Source: Austwickia sp. TVS 96-490-7B
GTDB taxonomy: Bacteria > Actinomycetota > Actinomycetes > Actinomycetales > Dermatophilaceae
Assembly (NCBI RefSeq): GCF_019331795.1
Contig: NZ_JAHPZL010000008.1
Span: forward strand, 487,004 to 551,003
DNA length: 64,000 nucleotides
Direction: 5' to 3'
The position numbers and the translations under genes are program-made. The notes beneath the pieces are model-generated. The model was not told the DNA's origin. It did not search any database and saw nothing but the letters and a program-made list of their open reading frames with translations. Positions 57,382 to 64,000 of this stretch are shown here, piece after piece; within the stretch, counting starts at the first letter, position 1; each line of letters begins with the position of its first letter.

Positions 57382-58314
57382 ATGATCGATGCGGCTGGGC
57401 TCCGAGTGATGAAGGCCATCGCTGACGAAGGCAGCTTCACGGCCGCAGCCTCTTCGCTGGGCTATTCCCAGCCCGCGATCTCCCAAATGGTGCGCCGTCT
57501 CGAACAACGCACCGGCACCGCGTTAGTGGAACGGGTCGGACGATGTGTCCGACTCACCGAAGCAGGGCATGTGCTCGCCCGTCATGCCGTCAGTGTCCTC
57601 GCAGCCATCGACGCCGCAGAGGAAGAAGTCGCCGCCATCGCAGGCTTACGCACCGGTCGGGTGCGTCTGATGGCTTTCCCCTCCGGTTCAGCGACGCTCG
57701 TGCCACAAGCGCTGGCGTTGGTACGTCGGCGCTACCCCGACGTCAGCGTGCGTTTTGCAGAAGCTGAGCCCCCCGAATCGTTGGCGGCATTGCGCGCCGG
57801 TGACTGCGATATTGCGGTGGCGTTCACCTATGAAGGGACCGACCTCGGCCGCGGCGAAACCGACCTCGACCTATTTGAGTCACAACGGCTCCTCGACGAC
57901 GAGGTGCATCTGGTGGTCCCAGCGGATCATCGCTTGGCAGGACAGGACAGCGCAGACATTGCTGATCTCGCCGACGAACTGTGGATCGCCGGGTGTCCCC
58001 GCTGCCGCGGCCACCTGGTGCAGGTCTGCCAGGACGCAGGTTTCGCCCCACGGGTCACCTTCGAAACGGAGGATTACGTCGCTGTCCTCGGTTTTGTCGC
58101 AGCCGGATTAGGGGTGGCCCTGATCCCTGATCTCATCCTCAGTTCCGCCTCCAATCCTGGCGTCACGGTCCTGCCCATCAAGCCCGCTTCGCGGCGTACC
58201 GTATGGGCAGTGACCACCGCTGACCTGCGGCGGGTGCCTGCGGTGGAAGCCACGATGACGGCCTTGACTGAAAGCGCTACCCGGATCAGCTGCCGCCACA
58301 GTGCGGCGGTCTGA
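57382..58314 (+). CDS. LysR-family transcriptional regulator
   Basis: About 310 aa. N-terminal winged HTH (LRVMKAIADEGSFTAAASSLGYSQPAISQMVRRLE, here split as GSFTAAASSLGYS and QPAISQMVRRLE) at about residues 6-42, followed by a periplasmic-binding-like sensor domain (about 90-300; RVRLMAFPSGSATLVP, DIAVAFTY, DEVHLVVPADHRLA). Effector unknown. ATG 57382 has TATCCT 6 nt upstream (leaderless); the longer frame to 57316 is less likely. It follows lexA in the same direction and is convergent with comEC. Confidence 0.87.
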   Translation: MIDAAGLRVMKAIADEGSFTAAASSLGYSQPAISQMVRRLEQRTGTALVERVGRCVRLTEAGHVLARHAVSVLAAIDAAEEEVAAIAGLRTGRVRLMAFPSGSATLVPQALALVRRRYPDVSVRFAEAEPPESLAALRAGDCDIAVAFTYEGTDLGRGETDLDLFESQRLLDDEVHLVVPADHRLAGQDSADIADLADELWIAGCPRCRGHLVQVCQDAGFAPRVTFETEDYVAVLGFVAAGLGVALIPDLILSSASNPGVTVLPIKPASRRTVWAVTTADLRRVPAVEATMTALTESATRISCRHSAAV

Positions 58315-58328
58315 CCCCTGATCGCCAC

Positions 58329-60680
58329 TCACCGGCGTACGGTCACGACCATCTCCCCGGCACGGACCCCGACCAGCACGTCACCGTTTCGGTCGGTACG
58401 ACGTACCTGGCTGCCGGTGCCCCCGATGACACTCATGACTGACGGCGACGGATGCCCATACGTGTTGTCAGCGCCCACTGAGATCACAAACAGCCGGGTG
58501 GGCAGACGGCGCAGCAGTTCGTGATCAGCGTTCGCCGACCCGTGATGAGCGACTTTCACCACATCCACTGGTCCGTCAGCGCCTGCCGTGACCAATTCAC
58601 GTCGTACGTCGGCAGCTTCTTCTCGTTCCGCATCACCCATCAACAGCAGCCGCAATCCGGCAGCGTCGACGTCCAGGACCGCTGAGTTGTTGTTAGGGAC
58701 CGACCCCGAGTCGATACGGCGCCGGGGGGTGCGGACCGTCGCGTGGGCCTGCTCCCAGGTGAGGGAGTCACCGCCGGTGATTCGTTGCACCGGCAAACCG
58801 TGCCGTGCCGCGAGCTCCCGGACCCGTCGGGCGTCAGCGGCTGGTTCATCGACGGGGTTGACAAATAGTTCCCGTACCGGCCAGCCCGCCAGCACCGACT
58901 CCAGGTCCCCGCTGTGGTCTTCATGCAGGTGGCTGAGCAGGACCGCGTCGATCCGATCTACGTCGAGGCGACGTAAACACCCGGCGATGTCACCGCCGCG
59001 TGGCCCCACATCCACCACCACTGCGGAGCGTTCCCCAGAACGAATGACCAGCCCATCCCCCTGACCGACGTCGCAGGCCACAAACCGCCACTGCGGCAAC
59101 GGCCACCCCGCAGTCGGGGTTGGAGCCACCCCAGCTGCCACCACCAGCAGAGCTCCGACGGCGGCGCCCCGACGGCGCCGGACCCACCACATAATCCGTG
59201 GGGCCGCAGCCAACCCGACTGCAGTGAGCGCCGCCAAAGACAACGCCCCGACGGTGCCAGCCGGCCACGGCACCGTCGCATACGGCAGGCTCGCCCCCAG
59301 GTGCGCGACCTGGGCGATGCCCCACGCGGGCAGACAACCCACCCAGGCAGGCAGTGCTGCCGCTCCTACATGAACGACCGCCACCACCGCCGTCGCCACC
59401 GCCGCCAGCGTCGCCGGACCCACCAGCGGAGCCGCGAGCAGGTTGGCGCCGACCCCCACCACACTGATCTGACCGGACAGCACCACAATCAATGGCGCAC
59501 AGACCAGTTGAGCAGCCACTGGAATCGCCACCGCTTCCCCGAGGAAAGCCCATCGTGACGGCAACCGCGCGCCAAGCGCCTGACCCCACGGGCGCGCCAG
59601 GATCAGCAACGCTGCGGTCGCGAGGACGCTCAACGCAAAGCCAAACGACCGAGCCAACCAGGGGTCGATGACCAGGAGGAGGACCACGGCTCCCGACAGG
59701 GCGGGCATGCCCGCTGCGCGCCGTGAAGTGTGCATCCCCACCAAGCCAATGGTGCCCATCACGGCCGCACGGATCACGCTGGGGTCGGGACGGGCCAGCA
59801 CGACAAACGCGGCGAGAGAGATCGCAGCCAAGATTGGTCGATAGCGGCGTGGGATTCTGAGCAACCCGGACAATCCGGTGATGGCAGATAGCACCACCGC
59901 GACATTGGAACCGCTGACGGCAGACAGATGGGTTAACCCCGTGGTTTTCATGTTTTCAAGCAGGACATCTGGGGTGGCGCTGGTGTCCCCCACTATCAGG
60001 CCAGGAAGCAGCCCAGCAGCGTCAGCTGGCAGCACCGCAGTCGCTTCCCGCAGCCGCCCTCGGACGTGGTCGGCGACATCGACGACCGCTCCGGGTCCAG
60101 CGAGGATCTCTGGAGCACCGGTCGGAGTGAACAGAGCTACTACGTCGGTGGAATCCGAGGGTGGAGCGAGGCGCCCAGTGACGCGAATCTTTTCGCGCCA
60201 CCGCCGAGTCGCCCAACTCGGGTCGGCGCTGACCAGGATTCGCGTGGCCACCGGCGTACGTCGTCCGCGCCCGTCAACGGAATCCACGTCGAGGCTGAAA
60301 AGGACCCGGTCGGCGCGGCGTTCCGGACCAGCCCGCAGGACACGCGGGTCAGATCCGACGCGGCCTTCGACCGTGACGACTGCGCGCACTGCGGCAAGCT
60401 CACGCACACCCCCGGCGTCACTGACAGCAGTCTGTGCTGCCGCAGCAGTCAAGACCAGCGCGGTGACAGCGCCGCTGATCGTGATCAGTGACGTCCGCCG
60501 TCCGGTACGCCGACGTACCCACGCGATGAACGCCAGCGCGGCCGCACTGACCGCTGCGGCGACGATCACTGTCGGGCCGGTCGGCAACAGCGCAGCACTG
60601 CATGCCCACGCGATCGCCGCTGGCAGCGCCAACCGCAGGTCAAGTCGGGTCGCCGGGTCAACGGCGGCCACCTGATTCAT
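58329..60680 (-). CDS. comEC: competence protein ComEC/Rec2, DNA channel
   Basis: A 783-aa membrane protein that carries single-stranded DNA across the cytoplasmic membrane in transformation. About 10 or more hydrophobic helices lie in the first 500 residues, with the ComEC core motif TGLTHLSAVSGSNVAVVLSAI; the C-terminal metallo-beta-lactamase-like domain has FVACDVGQGDGLVIR, SHLHEDHSGDLESVL and VKVAHHGSANADHELL. ATG 60680 overlaps the comEA stop as ATGA, so the two are coupled. Intact; no pilus or other com genes are in the window, so DNA uptake competence is not shown. Confidence 0.93.
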   Translation of the reverse strand: MNQVAAVDPATRLDLRLALPAAIAWACSAALLPTGPTVIVAAAVSAAALAFIAWVRRRTGRRTSLITISGAVTALVLTAAAAQTAVSDAGGVRELAAVRAVVTVEGRVGSDPRVLRAGPERRADRVLFSLDVDSVDGRGRRTPVATRILVSADPSWATRRWREKIRVTGRLAPPSDSTDVVALFTPTGAPEILAGPGAVVDVADHVRGRLREATAVLPADAAGLLPGLIVGDTSATPDVLLENMKTTGLTHLSAVSGSNVAVVLSAITGLSGLLRIPRRYRPILAAISLAAFVVLARPDPSVIRAAVMGTIGLVGMHTSRRAAGMPALSGAVVLLLVIDPWLARSFGFALSVLATAALLILARPWGQALGARLPSRWAFLGEAVAIPVAAQLVCAPLIVVLSGQISVVGVGANLLAAPLVGPATLAAVATAVVAVVHVGAAALPAWVGCLPAWGIAQVAHLGASLPYATVPWPAGTVGALSLAALTAVGLAAAPRIMWWVRRRRGAAVGALLVVAAGVAPTPTAGWPLPQWRFVACDVGQGDGLVIRSGERSAVVVDVGPRGGDIAGCLRRLDVDRIDAVLLSHLHEDHSGDLESVLAGWPVRELFVNPVDEPAADARRVRELAARHGLPVQRITGGDSLTWEQAHATVRTPRRRIDSGSVPNNNSAVLDVDAAGLRLLLMGDAEREEAADVRRELVTAGADGPVDVVKVAHHGSANADHELLRRLPTRLFVISVGADNTYGHPSPSVMSVIGGTGSQVRRTDRNGDVLVGVRAGEMVVTVRR

Positions 60681-61555
60681 ACCGTGACCAGCGGTGCGAC
60701 CTGCGCAAACAATTTCGGGCCGATCCCGGGGACCTCTTGCAGTTCCTGCACTGTGGAAAATCGGCCGTGCTCGCGACGCCAATCGACGATGCGGGCGGCG
60801 GTGACCGGGCCAATCCCAGGGAGCGCATCCAAGGCGGCCGCGTCGGCAGTGTTGAGGTCGATCTTCCCGCCTGCTGGGGCGCCCCCACCGGGCCGGGCCG
60901 CGCCACCGACGGGCGCTGCTGGCGGGGGGACGCTCTCCCCGGGGGCAGGGACGACGATCTGCTCACCGTCGGTGAGGACCCGCGCCAAGTTAACGGCGTC
61001 AAGACGAGCCGTTGTGGTCGCTCCACCAGCGGCTTTGAGCGCATCAGATACCCGCGACCCGGCAGGCAGACGGACCACGCCGGGGGTGGCGACCTGACCG
61101 ATGACGTGCACCACCACGCTGTTACTGGTGTTTCCGGTGTTTCCGCCGCTGGCAGTCGCCGTAGCAGCCGCTTTGCTGGAGGCCAGCGCGCCAGCGGTGG
61201 CGCCACTCGCAGCAGGTATCGGTGTCGGAGTGGCATCGTGGCGGGTCACCCACACGCGCACCCCCAAGACCACCGCAACCACGACCGCGATCACAGCGAC
61301 CCCAGCAGCTGCCCCCCAGGCGGGACGCACCCGCGCCGCGCGAATCACCTCAGGGAGATGGAGTCGTGGTGGCGGCTGCTCAGCGACCCGACGCACCTGC
61401 AACGCTGGTCTGGCCACCTCAGCAGCCGAGTCGTCCAGGTCGACAATTTCGTCATCAGTGGTACGTCGACGGACCTGATCAGCAGCGCCACGCAGCAGCG
61501 CTTCGACACGGTCAGCCGGAGGTGGGGTGGCGCTCGTCGGTCGCATGCCGCCCAC
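60677..61555 (-). CDS. comEA: competence protein ComEA
   Basis: A 292-aa DNA receptor: cytosolic N-terminus (about 1-78), one membrane helix (AWGAAAGVAVIAVVVAVVLG, about 79-98), an Ala/Thr/Ser linker, an SLBB domain (VVHVIGQVATPGVVRLPAGSRV), and two C-terminal helix-hairpin-helix motifs (IDLNTADAAALDALPGIGPVTA, LQEVPGIGPKLFA). The GTG start 61555 is used; ATG 61546 is 3 codons later, and TTTATT lies 6 nt upstream of the GTG, a possible leaderless promoter. Its first 37 codons and promoter are repeated at 61994-62181. Confidence 0.9.
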   Translation of the reverse strand: MGGMRPTSATPPPADRVEALLRGAADQVRRRTTDDEIVDLDDSAAEVARPALQVRRVAEQPPPRLHLPEVIRAARVRPAWGAAAGVAVIAVVVAVVLGVRVWVTRHDATPTPIPAASGATAGALASSKAAATATASGGNTGNTSNSVVVHVIGQVATPGVVRLPAGSRVSDALKAAGGATTTARLDAVNLARVLTDGEQIVVPAPGESVPPPAAPVGGAARPGGGAPAGGKIDLNTADAAALDALPGIGPVTAARIVDWRREHGRFSTVQELQEVPGIGPKLFAQVAPLVTV

Positions 61556-61635
61556 CGTGGCAATAAATCCCCGCTGTCACGGGGACGCGGGGTTCACCGC
61601 TGTGGATGATCGATGCTGTTCAGGAGGGTTGTGGA
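61450..61635. repeat. direct repeat copy 1 (comEA 5' end plus promoter)
   Basis: About 186 bp nearly identical to 61994-62181, offset 544 bp. It covers the first 35-37 codons of comEA, its upstream region, and the GATGCTGTTCAGGA block. Confidence 0.85.
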
Positions 61636-61993
61636 GGACATCCGAGTCGACTCGGTCAGGCACGGCCCCGTCTTCGTGCCTGATGGCGGACACTTGGGCT
61701 GGGTTGCAGTACATCTCGGCGTACCGGACAGACCACCTGACCACCCTCACAGAGGCGCAGCTCTTCAGGGATTTCGCCGCCGCAACTACCGACTTCAGTG
61801 CACATGCCCCTCGAGGCGCCTACCGGAATTTAACGCGAAGAGGAATGACATCATGGGAAAAATCAGGATCCTGATCGGCAGTTTTTCACCTGGATGGGAG
61901 TAGGCCTCCTCTTTCGCAAGAGAAGAAGTGAGCCTTAGCTTTGATATTTTATGGCGTATCCGCACAGTCGACACTGTTGCCGTTCGATGATCT
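61556..61993. other. unique segment between the two comEA-end copies
   Basis: 438 bp. It contains the comEA promoter, a 14-bp perfect palindrome CCGAGTCGACTCGG (61642-61655) and a 9-bp hairpin TCAGGCACG/CGTGCCTGA (61656-61683), then sequence with no recognised gene. A possible 16-codon peptide (ATG 61853 to TAG 61903, with GAGGA upstream) is too short to support. The second half is AT-richer. Confidence 0.4.
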
Positions 61994-62099
61994 CGTCATC
62001 AGTGGTACGTCGACGGCCTTGATCGGCAGCGCCACGCAGCAGCGCTTCGACACGGTCAGCCGGAGGTGGGGTGGCGCTCATCGGTCGCATGCCGCCCAC
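61935..62099 (-). pseudogene. truncated comEA copy, 54 codons
   Basis: Starts GTG 62099 exactly as comEA and matches its first 37 codons (VEALLRGAADQ, RRRTTDDEI) with two or three substitutions, then continues as IERQQCRLCGYAIKYQS and stops, with no membrane helix, SLBB or HhH domain. The TTTATT-like promoter is duplicated too, so it may be transcribed. The CxxC in the new tail is probably chance. Confidence 0.6.
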
Positions 62100-62181
62100 C
62101 GTGGCAATAAATCCCCGCTGTCACGGGGACGCGAGGTTCCACAGCTGTGGACGATTGATGCTGTTCAGGACGGGCTGTGGA
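61994..62181. repeat. direct repeat copy 2
   Basis: Second copy of the comEA 5' region with about ten substitutions and one short indel. Divergence starts near TCATCAGTGG on one side and TGTGGA on the other. Confidence 0.85.
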
Positions 62182-62232
62182 TCACCTCGCGAAAGCGTAT
62201 GAATAGTTCGCAATCCGCGCTGAGCGGAGACC

Positions 62233-64000
62233 TCAGGCGACTGTCTCCTCCGCCGCAGCATGCAGTCGCACCTGGTCAAGTACAAACACGATGCGGTCAA
62301 TGTCGTTGTCGTTGAAGAGCAGGTCGGGTCCGGTGGGGGCAACGTCGGTGAAGGGCGCCTCATAGAGTCGGCGGGCCTCCATCACTCCGTTGGCTGTGAG
62401 TTGCTCGACGATCAGCTGAATGAACCGGATTTCGACGGTGCTGAATCGGGAGTCAGTCAAGAACTCTGAGAATGCCTCAGTGGCTGCCTGACGGTCTAGT
62501 CCTACGAGGGAGCGGATAAAGAGGCCAAGCCCCTGGGCTTCCTCGCCAGCTCGAGCGATATCTTCTGGTCCGCCCGCCCCCGATGCGACCAGCATCGCTT
62601 CCAACGCTTCGAGGTCGGTAGGGGTCAACTGTTTGTTGCGGCGCAGTTTCTGCAGGGCGACATTATCGTCATGGTCCTTCAAATAGGCCCGAGCTTTTGC
62701 TCGGAACCGCTCCATATCAGTGCCGACGGCGACACCGGGCAAGTCAACGATGGACACTTCGCCAAGCTCGTCAGCAAAGTTCGTATAGACGATAGAGCGA
62801 TGATTTTTTTCCATGAGTCGGACTAAGCCGCGCAGTCGCTTCCGGGCATGTTCAAGCATTAGCAACGTGACGTCGACCCACCATTCATCATCGGCGACTT
62901 CGGCGAGCAACGCCTGGCATTCAGCGATGATCGGGATAGTGGTCTGGGCGAGCAGCGTAGCGGCGATCGCTTGCACTCGCCGTCGCAGCCGCTCCATGGC
63001 CAAGTGGTCACTGTCAAGCACAGCCAGTTGCATTTTTAAGATCAGCAGGTCGAAACGTTTGGCGTCTTCATCGTCGTCCCGCACCGCGGATGGCAAGCCA
63101 GCCAGGTGTGCCGCGACCTCCCCCGCCTCCGCCACAGTCAGGTGTTGCCAGGCTTCCCAAGCTGCATACCGCCTTACCCATTCCCGTTCAGGCCGGACAA
63201 CGAAGTTGTCGATATTCATGCTTCCGACAATGCCGTGTAGATGACGTGCGGTCTCTTCACGTAATTCTTTGTCCTGGTCTGCTTGGTCTAGCGCTGACAC
63301 CAGACCTAAGCGCGCCTCAAAGAGCCGTTGACCGAGCGATTTCTGCACTGACCCTTCGGACCCGGCTCCGGGCTGACTGAAATATTCGAGGTTCATACAA
63401 AAGTCAAAGACATAGAAGTTCTTTTTATCAGATCCAGGTCCGAATATGTCAGGTCGTAAGCGGGTTCCCCGACCAATCATCTGCCAGAATTTGGAGGCTG
63501 ACCGGACAAGTTTGAAGAAAACCACGTTCACTACGTCTGGTACGTCGATACCGGTGTCGAGCATGTCAACACTGATTGCAATATGGGGGGATTTAGTTGG
63601 GTCGCCGAAGTCTGCGATCAAGGTATCAGCGTGCTCAGTACGGTAGGTGACGACGCGAGCAAAGTGGCCAGCGTATTCAGGATAAGCACGGTCAAAACGA
63701 TCGCGAATAAATTCAGCATGTTCGGCGTTTTTAGCAAAAATTATCGTCTTTCCGAGGCGATCCCCACCGGCAACCTTGTGCCCTTGCTCCATCAGCTGCT
63801 TGAGGACTTTATCGACGGTGTCAGCATTGAAGAGCCAGCGGTTCAGTTCTTCCGGGTTAATGTCGGTCGGAGGGTTGTCGTTGCTTGGGGTAAAGGGGTC
63901 AGTGCCTCGCTTGGGATGATGTGTGGTTCCAGGTGAGGGAGAGTGTTGATGCGTGGTCGCGGGTTGACGTTGGCTGAGCGTGAGGATATTTCGCGGGGTA
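62233..64000 (-). CDS. type I restriction R-subunit-like helicase, C-terminal part (runs off the window)
   Basis: An open frame with no stop up to the window edge, so the 5' end is outside. The visible part has the second RecA-like lobe of an SF2 translocase: NADTVDKVLKQLM, GGDRLGKTIIFAKNAEHA, IAISVDMLDTGIDVPDV, then motif VI QMIGRGTRLRPDIFG, followed by a long C-terminal helical region like the EcoEI R-subunit C-terminal domain. The nuclease and first helicase lobe would be upstream. The first 45 or so visible residues are Pro/His/Ser/Thr-rich and unlike the family; a frameshift there is possible. No methylase or specificity gene is visible. Confidence 0.78.
   Translation of the reverse strand, partial: TPRNILTLSQRQPATTHQHSPSPGTTHHPKRGTDPFTPSNDNPPTDINPEELNRWLFNADTVDKVLKQLMEQGHKVAGGDRLGKTIIFAKNAEHAEFIRDRFDRAYPEYAGHFARVVTYRTEHADTLIADFGDPTKSPHIAISVDMLDTGIDVPDVVNVVFFKLVRSASKFWQMIGRGTRLRPDIFGPGSDKKNFYVFDFCMNLEYFSQPGAGSEGSVQKSLGQRLFEARLGLVSALDQADQDKELREETARHLHGIVGSMNIDNFVVRPEREWVRRYAAWEAWQHLTVAEAGEVAAHLAGLPSAVRDDDEDAKRFDLLILKMQLAVLDSDHLAMERLRRRVQAIAATLLAQTTIPIIAECQALLAEVADDEWWVDVTLLMLEHARKRLRGLVRLMEKNHRSIVYTNFADELGEVSIVDLPGVAVGTDMERFRAKARAYLKDHDDNVALQKLRRNKQLTPTDLEALEAMLVASGAGGPEDIARAGEEAQGLGLFIRSLVGLDRQAATEAFSEFLTDSRFSTVEIRFIQLIVEQLTANGVMEARRLYEAPFTDVAPTGPDLLFNDNDIDRIVFVLDQVRLHAAAEETVA

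Noticed and set aside
61853..61903. 16-residue peptide with a ribosome binding site in the segment between comEA copies
   Set aside because: Too short to support without expression or conservation; overlapping out-of-frame ATG gives an equally plausible shorter peptide.

Overview
The window is bacterial chromosome from a high-GC actinobacterium. Supporting markers are the PucR-family regulator followed by fabD-fabH-acpP-fabF, homodimeric aceE next to a DUF3052 gene, an RNase HI/phosphatase fusion, polyphosphate glucokinase, GuaB1, the B12-dependent reductase pair nrdR-nrdJ, DUF3145, and frequent GTG starts. Micrococcales, possibly Dermatophilaceae, would fit, but I cannot settle genus or species by reading alone.

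Layout. 1-4.2 kb: SRPBCC protein, small conserved protein, map, ppgK, guaB1. 4.2-12.4 kb: lipoprotein with a dimethylformamidase-like domain, RNase P RNA, HAD phosphatase, RNB ribonuclease, RNase HI/phosphatase, zinc-ribbon coiled-coil protein, Nif3-like protein, tRNA-Val, peroxiredoxin. 12.5-21.3 kb: central carbon to lipid block (DUF3052, aceE, FasR-like regulator, fabD, fabH, acpP, fabF), linking acetyl-CoA supply with type II fatty-acid synthesis. 21.4-27.4 kb: DUF3145, a small hypothetical gene, rtcB, tRNA with CAT anticodon, a DUF2975/XRE pair, a lipoprotein, then an AT-richer gene-poor stretch with mobile-element-like structure ending at tRNA-Asn. 27.5-35.6 kb: dnaG, dgt, sulfurtransferase, dus, argG. 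35.6-44.1 kb: a large RecB-like nuclease/helicase at the end of a peptide ABC transporter operon. 44.2-51 kb: acyl-CoA ligase, DUF445, FUSC, a DUF6308-like gene and a glutamine synthetase of a type more familiar from Bacteroidetes and Firmicutes. 51.3-52.3 kb: a small scar with a gene fragment, a GNAT gene and an ISL3-type transposase relic. 52.4-58.3 kb: nrdJ, nrdR, lexA, LysR. 58.3-64 kb: comEC, comEA, a partial duplication of the comEA 5' end, and the C-terminal part of a type I restriction R-subunit-like helicase running off the window.

Regulation. About a dozen genes have a TANNNT-like -10 hexamer exactly 6-7 nt before the start codon and no Shine-Dalgarno sequence, so leaderless mRNAs look common. 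The nrdR-nrdJ promoter has two NrdR-box-like sites 32 bp apart plus a cluster of four TCCACA motifs; lexA has SOS-like boxes; argG has an ARG-box-like palindrome; the acyl-CoA ligase has a tandem dyad operator. I saw no CRISPR array, no complete insertion sequence and no phage genes. The strongest candidates for something not yet described are the comEA duplication beside the restriction-like gene, the tRNA-Val/nif3 junction, and the DnaA-like/NrdR control region.
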